A stretch of DNA of 23,892 bases from Rhodospirillaceae bacterium (GTDB taxonomy: Bacteria > Pseudomonadota > Alphaproteobacteria > GCA-2731375), in assembly GCA_018701215.1 (NCBI GenBank), contig JABIWH010000031.1:1-23892 (forward strand). The letters are read 5' to 3'. Positions 14,781 to 22,121 of this stretch are shown here, in pieces (the stretch's first letter is position 1; every line of letters starts with the position of its first letter). The notes under the pieces were generated by a model. The model ran no database searches. It had not been told where the DNA came from and worked only from the letters and a program-made list of their open reading frames with translations. Position numbers and translations under genes: made by a program.

Positions 14781-15980
14781 TTATGCCGACCGCATCGCCG
14801 CTTCCTCCGCCCTGCGGATAAATGCGAACCAGATAACCAGCAGGGTAACGGTGATAATAAGCGGCAACGCCATCAAATTGACCCGCTCCCAGCCAAAATG
14901 AAACAGCAACTGGCCGGAAAGGAACGAGCCCATGGCAGTGGTGGCGAACACCATGAAATCATGCGCGGCCTGGGTCTTCCCCCGCTCGGAGACGGTATGA
15001 ACCTCGGTCAGCAGGGTTGAGCCGCCAACAAATAGAAAATTCCAGCCCACACCCAGCATGAACATCGATGCCATGAAATTCAGGATCGTGATGCCATGCA
15101 GTGCCGACGCCACGGCGAGCAATAGCAGAATGGCCCCGGTCAGCATGATCTTGACCAGCCCGAAGCGGGAGATCAAATGACCGGTGAAAAACGACGGCGC
15201 AAACATTCCCACCACATGCCACTGAATAACGAAACCCGCATCATCGACCGGATGATCACAGGCCCGCATCGCCAGCGGCGTAGCGGTCATCAGCAAGGAC
15301 ATGATGCCATAGGCAATCATCGACGAACCCGCCGCCGCGATAAAGCGCGGTTGACGCATGATCTCCAGCAATGGCCGGCCGGTGTCCTTCCGCTCCGCCT
15401 CGGACAGCCGGGGAATGCGCACGAACGAGACCAGTACCAGGATGCACATCGTCAGGGCCGCCAAGGCAAGATACGAACCCAGATACTCTATATCAGGGAA
15501 AATTTCACGGCTGTTCACGGCCAGGGTCGGGCCAAGTACGCCGGCGACGACGCCGCCCGCCATGACCAGCGAAATGGCTTTTGGGCGAAACTCAGGCGTC
15601 GCCGCATCGGCCGCGGCGAACCGGTAATATTGGCAAAAGGCGTGGTAAAACCCGACCGTCAGCGCGCCGACGCAAAGCACCCAGAACAGCGAGAAATAAA
15701 GCGCCAGGGCACAAGTCAAAAACCCGATACCACCGACTGCCGCCGCCCCCATGAAACCGGCCCGACGGCCCACCCGGCGCATCACCAACGAGGCGGGAAC
15801 GGTCATCAGTGCGGTACCCAGGATCACCGCGCTCACCGGCAGGGTGGCGAGGGCCTTATTCGTGGCCAATTCAGCACCGATCAGGCTGCCGACGAAAAAC
15901 ATCGTCGTCTGCCCGCAGGCGAACATCGACTGACATACCGCCAGCAGCGTAACGTTATGATATTGGGGATGGGTAAACAC
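14781..15980 (-). CDS. MFS transporter
   Basis: A 399-residue protein with about twelve hydrophobic helices in two halves. The halves are joined by a charged loop near residues 190-205 (RIPRLSEAERKDTGRPLLE). The loop after helix 2 holds MRRVGRRAGF, the basic motif-A region of major facilitators, although the usual G-x-x-x-D element is degenerate. It is unrelated in detail to the first MFS protein of the window. The substrate cannot be predicted. It starts at ATG 64 bases downstream of the fliL-like stop and lies upstream of the helicase on the same strand. It may be transcribed with either neighbour, and no terminator is visible on either side. Confidence 0.85.
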   Translation of the reverse strand: MFTHPQYHNVTLLAVCQSMFACGQTTMFFVGSLIGAELATNKALATLPVSAVILGTALMTVPASLVMRRVGRRAGFMGAAAVGGIGFLTCALALYFSLFWVLCVGALTVGFYHAFCQYYRFAAADAATPEFRPKAISLVMAGGVVAGVLGPTLAVNSREIFPDIEYLGSYLALAALTMCILVLVSFVRIPRLSEAERKDTGRPLLEIMRQPRFIAAAGSSMIAYGIMSLLMTATPLAMRACDHPVDDAGFVIQWHVVGMFAPSFFTGHLISRFGLVKIMLTGAILLLLAVASALHGITILNFMASMFMLGVGWNFLFVGGSTLLTEVHTVSERGKTQAAHDFMVFATTAMGSFLSGQLLFHFGWERVNLMALPLIITVTLLVIWFAFIRRAEEAAMRSA

Positions 15981-16044
15981 CGGCGCAACCTAGTGATTTG
16001 TGTTGGTCAGGACAAGCGCCGTTTGGTGTCTGAAGCGGTTTTTT

Positions 16045-16545
16045 TTAGCCGCCCATGCGCATCAGTTTCAGGATCAGCACATCCTCGATGCCGTCGCTTT
16101 CAACCATATTCCGGGTCAATCTCAAGACGCGTTTTTTCAAATCAACAAGATCGATCACACCCGTCTCTTCGTCGCGCAAAATTGGTGAGGTAAACAATTC
16201 CGTATGCATGGCGTCGCGAAGACGGGGTAGCACCGCATTGACATCGTTCTTGGCGCCGATACCGCCCACCTGCAGGCTAAGCGTCAATAGTACCTGATAT
16301 TTCACCCGCCCGTTACTTATCACCGGTGCCGAAATCGGTTCCAGTTGCACGAACAGCGCTTCGGCGACCTGCTCAGCGGCGCTGCCCTCGCCACTGCTCT
16401 CGCCATGGCCGCCGGCCTGCGCGCCTTCGCCTGCGGGTTTACTCAGCCCGAGCGGTTCGTCAAGCATGCCCATGAAGAACAAACCGCCGCCGGCCGCTCC
16501 CAGCACAACGATCAAAGCCACCACAATGATGATGATCTTTTTCAT
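16045..16545 (-). CDS. fliL: FliL-family (flagellar basal-body-associated) protein
   Basis: A 166-residue bitopic membrane protein. It has MKK followed by one strongly hydrophobic helix (residues 4-25), a Gly/Ser/Glu-rich linker (about 35-57), and a periplasmic FliL domain. The domain shows FVQLEPISAPVIS, VKYQVLLTLSLQV and a C-terminal DLKKRVLRLTRNMVESDGIE. FliL proteins surround stator units of the flagellar motor as SPFH/stomatin-like rings. No other flagellar gene is in the window, so this may be a second FliL-like protein or part of a dispersed motility set. The frame is open to 16611, but ATG at 16545 places the membrane helix directly at the N-terminus. It lies about 120 bases downstream of the thiL stop. 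Confidence 0.82.
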   Translation of the reverse strand: MKKIIIIVVALIVVLGAAGGGLFFMGMLDEPLGLSKPAGEGAQAGGHGESSGEGSAAEQVAEALFVQLEPISAPVISNGRVKYQVLLTLSLQVGGIGAKNDVNAVLPRLRDAMHTELFTSPILRDEETGVIDLVDLKKRVLRLTRNMVESDGIEDVLILKLMRMGG

Positions 16546-16668
16546 GACAAGTTCCACATATCCGCATGGCCCGATGGAGGATTTCCAAATCGGTGATGCA
16601 CAAGCCTGCAATATGGCAAAAAATGGTTAGGAGAAGGTTACGGCCCAGTGTCCTGAACTAGCTGGCAT

Positions 16669-17697
16669 TCAAAAATGGCGATAGCCGGGCCGCGCCAGCT
16701 CGACCTTTTCGCCGGCGGCGTCAATTACCTCGACACCTTCACCCGCCGCGACCCGGCCGATACGGCTGACGGCGGTTCCGGTTCCTTGGGCCGCGGCCAA
16801 CAAGCGCCGTTCATCACCGAATGGCGCCGTGAACAACAATTCATAGTCATCGCCAGCCACGACCGCTGCCGCCGCACCGCCGATCAGATCGGCCAATGGC
16901 GACAGCGGCACGACCGCCAGATCCACCACCATGGCCGCACCGGATTGTGCCGCCAAATGGCCCAGATCTGCAATCAGGCCATCAGAGACATCGATACAGG
17001 CAGTCGCCAAACCGCGCAGGGCCTGACCCAGGGCCAGGCGCGGCCCTGGCCTGCGGTAGCGCGCGATGGCGGTCTCACGTTCCGCCGCCGCCCCGCCCAC
17101 CAGGCCATCGCGTAAAATGCGCAGACCAACACCGGCGTCACCGATCCGGCCCGAGACATAAATAGCATCCCCCACCCGGGCACCGTTGCGGCGCATCGCG
17201 GTGCCGGTGGGCAATTGGCCAATGGCCGTAAGTGACAGGCTCATGGGTCCATCCGTGGCCACGGTATCGCCGCCCAACAAAGCAATGCCGTGCTCGGCCT
17301 GCGCCGCCGCCAGGCCTTGGGCAAAGTCGGCGATCCAGCTTTCATTCAGATCACGGGGCCAGGCGGTGGTGATCAGGTAACCCGCGCCAGCCGCGCCCAT
17401 GGCGGCCAGATCGGAAAGGTTCACGGCCAGCAGCTTGGCGGCCACGTCGGCGGCGGGATCATCGGCCAAAAAATGGACACCGGCGATGATCGCATCGGCG
17501 GTGAAGACCAACTGTTGCCCCGGCGCGGGCGTCAGCACGGCCGCGTCGTCACCAAGGCCAAACGCACCGGGGCCGGCAAGCGGCGCGAAATAGCGTCCGA
17601 TCAGATCGAATTCACCCGATCCCGATACTGATTCTGGGCCTGGTTCTGGCACCGGTTCTGACACCGGGTCCGGATTAGTTGGATTTCGCCCGCTCAT
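16669..17697 (-). CDS. thiL: Thiamine-monophosphate kinase
   Basis: A 342-residue PurM/AIR-synthase-like kinase that phosphorylates thiamine monophosphate to the diphosphate cofactor. Signatures are GEFDLIGRYFAPL, GLGDDAAVL (metal and ATP site), FTADAIIAGVHFLADDPA, ALLGGDTVATDGPMSLSLTA and the C-terminal GDDYELLFTA. The N-terminus carries about 27 residues before the conserved core, made of a Pro/Ser/Glu-rich repeat (PVSE-PVPE-PGPE) encoded by a 12-bp tandem repeat. With this start, thiL overlaps the nusB end by 23 bases. If a later start were used, the repeat would be untranslated spacer. nusB-thiL is a common order in alphaproteobacteria and other proteobacteria. Confidence 0.95.
   Translation of the reverse strand: MSGRNPTNPDPVSEPVPEPGPESVSGSGEFDLIGRYFAPLAGPGAFGLGDDAAVLTPAPGQQLVFTADAIIAGVHFLADDPAADVAAKLLAVNLSDLAAMGAAGAGYLITTAWPRDLNESWIADFAQGLAAAQAEHGIALLGGDTVATDGPMSLSLTAIGQLPTGTAMRRNGARVGDAIYVSGRIGDAGVGLRILRDGLVGGAAAERETAIARYRRPGPRLALGQALRGLATACIDVSDGLIADLGHLAAQSGAAMVVDLAVVPLSPLADLIGGAAAAVVAGDDYELLFTAPFGDERRLLAAAQGTGTAVSRIGRVAAGEGVEVIDAAGEKVELARPGYRHF
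17621..17668 (-). repeat. 12-bp imperfect tandem repeat at the 5' end of thiL
   Basis: Three adjacent 12-base units (17633-17644, 17645-17656, 17657-17668) differ at two to four positions. A fourth, more degenerate unit lies at 17621-17632. As 12 is a multiple of three, gain or loss of units would keep thiL in frame. The units begin just past the nusB stop and encode the four-residue repeat at the start of ThiL. Confidence 0.7.
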
Positions 17698-18217
17698 TCT
17701 TGTGTTCCAGGACTTCCTCGGCGCGCAGGTTTTGCGCTACCTCCTGCAAGACACCGTTGATGAAACCGATCTCATCACCTTCGTAGAAGGCTTTGGTGAT
17801 CTCCACGTATTCATTGATGATTACGGCCACGGGGACGTCGGGGCGATGGCTCAATTCGTAGGCGGCACAGCCCAGTATTTCGGCCAGAATTCGATCCAGA
17901 CGGGCAAATTTCCAACGCCGCGGCAGCACGGCGTCAAGAATGTCCACCAACTGCCCATGATGGCGGTGCGTGCCCCGGACCAGGTCGGAAAACAGGTCGT
18001 TGTCAACTTCGGCGTAGGCATCTTCGGGCAGTTCGGCGCCGGGACGGTGGGTCAGGAATTCGATGATCGCATCCTCGACCTCGCTATCGTCGGCCGCGCC
18101 ACCGTCGGCCGCGTCATGGTTCAAGGTCAACTGGTACAACGCCTGTACCGCCGCCAGACGGGATGCCCTACGCCGTGCTCCGGCGGAACTCTTCGCCGTT
18201 GCCGATTTTTTATTCAT
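17675..18217 (-). CDS. nusB: Transcription antitermination factor NusB
   Basis: A 180-residue all-helical protein. It begins with a basic tract (KKSATAKSSAGARRRASR) and the RNA-binding helix region ASRLAAVQALYQLTL. The C-terminal half holds WKFARLDRILAEILGCAAYEL and PVAVIINEYVEITKAFYEGD followed by FINGVLQ, the strongest NusB signature. NusB with NusE (S10) binds boxA RNA and supports rRNA antitermination. An acidic insertion (AADGGAADDSEVED, about 36-49) makes it longer than the E. coli protein, as is usual in alphaproteobacteria. Its ATG overlaps the ribH stop by four bases (ATGA), so translation is coupled. thiL overlaps its 3' end. Confidence 0.96.
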   Translation of the reverse strand: MNKKSATAKSSAGARRRASRLAAVQALYQLTLNHDAADGGAADDSEVEDAIIEFLTHRPGAELPEDAYAEVDNDLFSDLVRGTHRHHGQLVDILDAVLPRRWKFARLDRILAEILGCAAYELSHRPDVPVAVIINEYVEITKAFYEGDEIGFINGVLQEVAQNLRAEEVLEHKNERAKSN

Positions 18218-18678
18218 CGGGGAAAATACCCGAATTCGCGCTTCACCTCGATCATGCGCAGAGCGGCGTCCGCCACCACCCCGCCCTTGTTACCCTTATC
18301 CAACGAGGCACGGGCCCAGGCCTGCGCCTCGTTCTCCACGGTCAGAACACCGAAACCCACCGCGATGGAAAATTCCAGTGACAGATCCATCAGGCCGCGG
18401 GCGCATTCGCCGCAGACATAATCATAATGCGTCGTCTCGCCACGGATGACGCAACCCAGGGCGATATAACCGTCATAGCGGCGGCGTCCGCCGACCAGTT
18501 CCATGGCCTTGATATTCATCCGGATCGCAGCCGGGATTTCAAAGGCACCAGGTACTTCCAGACGATCATAGGTCGCGCCGGCGGCGTCAAGCGCGGCCGC
18601 GGCACCCTTTCCCAGCTCGTCCGAGATCTGCCGGTAGTATGGTGCTTCGATGATAAGTAGATGCGGAGCCTCACTCAT
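18214..18678 (-). CDS. ribH: 6,7-dimethyl-8-ribityllumazine synthase
   Basis: A 154-residue lumazine synthase that condenses the ribityl-aminopyrimidine with dihydroxybutanone phosphate, the penultimate riboflavin step. Visible are LIIEAPYYRQISDEL, VPGAFEIPAAI (substrate loop), GYIALGCVIRGETTHYDYVC with the catalytic His, and IAVGFGVLTVENEAQAWARA. The start ATG at 18678 is preceded by GAGGAT. A 52-base gap separates it from ribBA and contains a short direct repeat (CCCAGTAAAAT/CCCAGTAGACT). It is one of four riboflavin genes in a row and is translationally coupled to nusB. Confidence 0.97.
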   Translation of the reverse strand: MSEAPHLLIIEAPYYRQISDELGKGAAAALDAAGATYDRLEVPGAFEIPAAIRMNIKAMELVGGRRRYDGYIALGCVIRGETTHYDYVCGECARGLMDLSLEFSIAVGFGVLTVENEAQAWARASLDKGNKGGVVADAALRMIEVKREFGYFPR

Positions 18679-18730
18679 CTGGTACGTATCCTCGAGTCTA
18701 CTGGGATTTTACTGGGAAAATGTCGGGCAT

Positions 18731-19861
18731 TTATTGACCGTCGATGGGAATGCGGCGCGTACCACTGATGGTCAGACCATAGCCTTCCAGGCCGACAATA
18801 TCATAGTCGGAATTGGTCAGCAGCTCCATTTCCCGCACCCCAAGGTCAAACAGAATTTGCGCCCCGATACCATAGTCGCGCAACTCCACCTGATGCGGCA
18901 CGTGCTCACCTGCCTTGCGGCGGATTTTATCGGAAACAGCCGTCGGCAGGGCCTCGCGGATCAGCACGATGACGCCGCGTTCGTCGTCGGCGATCAGGTT
19001 CATGGCCGATTGCAACAGCCCCGCCTTACCCGCCTTATCACCCAGGGCGTCGCTCAAGACATCCAGGGCATGCATGCGGACGGGCACCGGGCCAGGCGCA
19101 CCTACATCACCCTTCACCAGGGCGATATGTTCGGAATAAGCGATCTTGTTGACATAGACCACTGCGCGGAATTCACCGCCATGGACCGAGTCAATGCGCG
19201 CCTCGGCACGGCGTTCCACATAGGTTTCGGTCCGCCGGCGGTATTCGATCAGGTCTTCGATGGTGCCGATTTTCAGTCCATGGAACTGTGCGAATTTAAC
19301 CAGATCAGGCATCCGCGCCATGGTGCCGTCATCGTTCATGATCTCGCAGATCACCCCGGCGGGCGGCAACCCTGACATTCGCGCCACATCCACCGCCGCC
19401 TCCGTATGGCCGGCCCGGACCAGAACGCCGCCGTCGCGCGCCCGCAAAGGAAATATATGCCCCGGTGTCGCGATGTCCGTGCCATCGCTTTCTGGGTCGA
19501 TGGCAACGGCGACGGTGCGCGCCCGGTCGGCGGCCGAAATGCCGGTCGAGATGCCCTGGCGCGCCTCGATCGAGACCGTGAAGGCGGTGCCGTGCCGGGA
19601 TTCGTTACGCTGCGCCATCAAGGGCAGGCCCAACTTTTCCACCCGTTCCCCGTTCAGGGACAGACAGATCAGGCCCCGGCCATAGCGGGCCATGAAATTG
19701 ATCGCCTCCGGCGTCGCCATGGCGGCGGGGATAATTAGGTCGCCTTCATTTTCCCGGCCTTCATCATCAACCAGAATAAACATCTTGCCCTGGCGGGCAT
19801 CGTCCAAAATATCCTCAATGCTCGACAGATAAGTTTGGTCTTTCTCGATAACGTCGCTCAC
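18731..19861 (-). CDS. ribBA: 3,4-dihydroxy-2-butanone-4-phosphate synthase fused to a degenerate GTP cyclohydrolase II-like domain (RibBA/RibBX type)
   Basis: 376 residues. The N-terminal domain (about 10-210) is a complete DHBP synthase, making the four-carbon unit from ribulose 5-phosphate: FILVDDEGRENEGDLI, MAQRNESRHGTAFTVSIEA and VLVRAGHTEAAVDVARMSG. The C-terminal part (about 222-376) has the RibA fold outline, but no cysteine at all after residue 172. Where active cyclohydrolases carry HSECLTGD and a C-x-C zinc site, this has RMHALDVLSDALGDK, so it should not hydrolyse GTP. A separate functional RibA must exist elsewhere. The start is GTG at 19861, preceded by AAAGGAG and overlapping the ribE stop by four bases. 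Degenerate RibA halves of this kind are known in other proteobacteria. Confidence 0.93.
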   Translation of the reverse strand: MSDVIEKDQTYLSSIEDILDDARQGKMFILVDDEGRENEGDLIIPAAMATPEAINFMARYGRGLICLSLNGERVEKLGLPLMAQRNESRHGTAFTVSIEARQGISTGISAADRARTVAVAIDPESDGTDIATPGHIFPLRARDGGVLVRAGHTEAAVDVARMSGLPPAGVICEIMNDDGTMARMPDLVKFAQFHGLKIGTIEDLIEYRRRTETYVERRAEARIDSVHGGEFRAVVYVNKIAYSEHIALVKGDVGAPGPVPVRMHALDVLSDALGDKAGKAGLLQSAMNLIADDERGVIVLIREALPTAVSDKIRRKAGEHVPHQVELRDYGIGAQILFDLGVREMELLTNSDYDIVGLEGYGLTISGTRRIPIDGQ

Positions 19862-20463
19862 AGCGTCTCCTTTTGCGCCAAAGTTTGCGCCAGGCGGGCC
19901 ACATAACGGGCCAGCACATCGATTTCCAGGTTGACCCGGTCGCCGGTCTTGGCGGCACCGAAGGTGGTCATTTCCTGAGTATGAGGAATAATATTAATGC
20001 CAAAGCCGGCCTCGTCCACTTCGTTGACGGTGAGAGAGACGCCGTTCAGACAGACAGAGCCCTTGGGTGCGATATAGGGGGCAAGATCGTCAGGCAGGCT
20101 AAAACGGAAGCGCAGACTATCGCCATCGGCGGCAACGTCCGCGATCTCCACCACGCCATCCACATGGCCCGAGACGATATGCCCGCCCAGTTCATCGCCG
20201 ACTTTCAGGGCCCGCTCCAAATTGATCGGTGTGCCTAACGCCCAATCCGCTAGATTGGTACAGTCCAGGGTTTCCGCCGAGGCGGTGACCGAAAACCAAC
20301 CGGTTGCCTTGTCAATCACGGTCAGGCAAACCCCCGAACAACAGATCGAGGCGCCGATGGCGATCGAGGCGCTATCGTAGGCGGACGCGATGACGAATTT
20401 CGTATCGCCGGCGGGTACGACCTGATCGACCCGGCCGATATCTGTGATGATGCCAGTAAACAT
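19858..20463 (-). CDS. ribE: Riboflavin synthase, alpha chain
   Basis: A 201-residue protein of two lumazine-binding domains in tandem, starting MFTGIITDIGRV. The first repeat contains GASICCSGVCLTV and FSVTASAETLDCTNL. The second contains GHIVSGHVDGVVEIADV, then GSVCLNGVSLTVNEV and FGINIIPHTQEMTTFG. The enzyme dismutates two lumazines to riboflavin and the pyrimidine precursor. It starts eight bases after the ribD stop and ends overlapping the ribBA GTG start, so the four rib genes form one tight operon. I find no FMN riboswitch upstream of any of them. Confidence 0.97.
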   Translation of the reverse strand: MFTGIITDIGRVDQVVPAGDTKFVIASAYDSASIAIGASICCSGVCLTVIDKATGWFSVTASAETLDCTNLADWALGTPINLERALKVGDELGGHIVSGHVDGVVEIADVAADGDSLRFRFSLPDDLAPYIAPKGSVCLNGVSLTVNEVDEAGFGINIIPHTQEMTTFGAAKTGDRVNLEIDVLARYVARLAQTLAQKETL

Positions 20464-20471
20464 ACCCCTAT

Positions 20472-21623
20472 TTAGCCCCGTTGGACGTAGCTTTCCAGTA
20501 CATCATCACCCAAGCTTTCAATTCCCTGTCGTTGAAAGCGCGGTATATGCGCCAAAACGGTCAGGCCCAGGGCACCAAATACCGGCAAACCATCGCCGCC
20601 AATCAGGCTTGGCGCACGGAACCAGGCCAGATTATCAACCAAACCCGCGGCCAAAAAGGCCGTCCCTACGGCACTTCCCCCCTCCACCAACAATCGTGTG
20701 ATGCCGCGCCCGGCCAGGGTCTCCAGCGCCGCCGCCAAGTCAATCCGGCCATCGCTATTCAGTTCCGCGGGTATAACCTTGCAACCCCTTGACTTGAACG
20801 AAGCCGCCTCACCGTCCGCTCCGGTAAGCAGCCAAAGGGGATGTTCGACGGCACCACGGGCCAGGCGGCTATCGGGGGGCAGCCGCAATCGGCTGTCCAA
20901 TACCACCCGCACCGGCGATTGCGCCGCCATGCCCGGCAGGCGGCAGGTCAGCTCCGGGTCATCGGCCAGGGCGGTGCCAATACCAATCAGGATGGCGTCA
21001 TGCTCGGCCCGTAACAGATGGCCGCGGGCACGGGCCTCCGCCCCGGTAATCCACTGGCTTTCGCCGCCAGCGGTGGCAATCCGGCCATCCAGGGTCGAGG
21101 CCAATTTCAAGGTTACCAGGGGACGGTTCCGATTTATCTTGGAAAGAAAGCCGGCATTCAGTGCCGCCGCCCGCCGCGCCATCGCCGGTCCGGCCATTTC
21201 CGCCGCGATCCCGGCGGCGCGTAACATTTCGGCGCCACGGCCATCAACCCGTGGGTCAGGATCGGGCGCGGCGATAACCGCGCGTGCGATGCCGGCCGCG
21301 ATCAAGGCCTCGGCGCAGGGTGGGGTCTGACCATGATGGGCGCAGGGTTCAAGAGAGACATACGCCGTGGCGCCTCTTGCCTGATCACCAGCTTGTTGCA
21401 GGGCCATGGATTCCGCATGGGGGCGGCCGCCGGGTTGGGTCCAACCCCGGCCCACGATGCGTCCGTCCCGCACCACGACGCAGCCCACCGCCGGGTTGGG
21501 CCAGACATTGCCCAGACCGCGCGCGGCCAGGGCCAAGGCCAAACCTAGATAATCATCGCTTGACCGTAATGGCGGGCCTTCTGGCAGGGTTGCATCAATC
21601 TTGGTCAATCTCCTCTTCGCCAC
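20472..21623 (-). CDS. ribD: Bifunctional pyrimidine deaminase/reductase RibD
   Basis: 383 residues. The N-terminal deaminase domain holds the zinc site: His69-Ala-Glu71 in GGRPHAESMAL, and Cys94 and Cys103 in LEPCAHHGQTPPCAEALI. The C-terminal reductase domain (from about 165) shows RPLVTLKLASTLDGRIA, AEHDAILIGIGTALADDPEL and ITRLLVEGGSAVGTAFL. Together they carry out steps two and three of riboflavin synthesis. The start is read as GTG at 21623, which overlaps the nrdR end by 29 bases. TTG at 21608 is possible, but GAGGAG directly abuts it. It is the first rib gene after nrdR, the standard alphaproteobacterial order. Confidence 0.95.
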   Translation of the reverse strand: MAKRRLTKIDATLPEGPPLRSSDDYLGLALALAARGLGNVWPNPAVGCVVVRDGRIVGRGWTQPGGRPHAESMALQQAGDQARGATAYVSLEPCAHHGQTPPCAEALIAAGIARAVIAAPDPDPRVDGRGAEMLRAAGIAAEMAGPAMARRAAALNAGFLSKINRNRPLVTLKLASTLDGRIATAGGESQWITGAEARARGHLLRAEHDAILIGIGTALADDPELTCRLPGMAAQSPVRVVLDSRLRLPPDSRLARGAVEHPLWLLTGADGEAASFKSRGCKVIPAELNSDGRIDLAAALETLAGRGITRLLVEGGSAVGTAFLAAGLVDNLAWFRAPSLIGGDGLPVFGALGLTVLAHIPRFQRQGIESLGDDVLESYVQRG

Positions 21624-22065
21624 CGATCAGACCGACGAAATCCTCGAAATCTCGGGCCTCGCGGAAATTCTTGTAGACGGAGGCAAAGCGCACGTAAGCC
21701 ACGGGATCCAGATTGGATAGCGCTTCCATTACCAGTTCACCGACCGCTTCCGAGCGGATCTCGTTCTCGCCGGAGCTTTCCAGGCGCCGCTGAATACCGT
21801 TCACCACCCGCTCGACCCGTTCCTCGTCCACCGGCCGCTTGCGGCAGGCCAACTGGATTGAGCGGATCAATTTGTCTCGATCAAAGGCCACGCGCTGACC
21901 ATTCTTTTTCAGGATCATCAAATCACGCAGCTGCACCCGCTCGAACGTGGTGAAGCGGGAGCCGCAATCGGCGCAAAAGCGCCGCCGCCGGATCGCCGCG
22001 TTATCTTCCGTGGGGCGGGAATCCTTAACCTGGGTATCGTTATGACCGCAAAATGGGCAACGCAT
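21595..22065 (-). CDS. nrdR: Transcriptional repressor NrdR
   Basis: A 156-residue protein with a zinc ribbon (Cys3, Cys6, Cys31, Cys34; CPFC and CADC) and an ATP-cone domain from about residue 45 (ILKKNGQRVAFDRDKLIRSI). The C-terminal VAYVRFASVYKNFREARDF is diagnostic. NrdR senses dATP/ATP and represses ribonucleotide reductase genes at NrdR boxes. It lies 56 bases downstream of glyA and overlaps ribD. The glyA-nrdR-rib arrangement is conserved, though the regulator's known targets are nrd genes rather than its neighbours. Confidence 0.97.
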   Translation of the reverse strand: MRCPFCGHNDTQVKDSRPTEDNAAIRRRRFCADCGSRFTTFERVQLRDLMILKKNGQRVAFDRDKLIRSIQLACRKRPVDEERVERVVNGIQRRLESSGENEIRSEAVGELVMEALSNLDPVAYVRFASVYKNFREARDFEDFVGLIGGEEEIDQD

Positions 22066-22121
22066 CAGAAAATATTATCCTCAATCGCAAATTGCTTGAA
22101 AATTGCCTGCTCAATAACCGC

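Noticed and set aside
15177..16193. 338-codon plus-strand frame opposite the second MFS gene
   Set aside because: Arg/Gln/His-rich antisense frame with no recognisable domain; the minus strand encodes a clear twelve-helix transporter.
20464..22121. Possible FMN riboswitch in front of the riboflavin genes
   Set aside because: The conserved RFN core was not found in the short gaps before ribE, ribD (overlapping) or nrdR; genes are too tightly packed to hold it.
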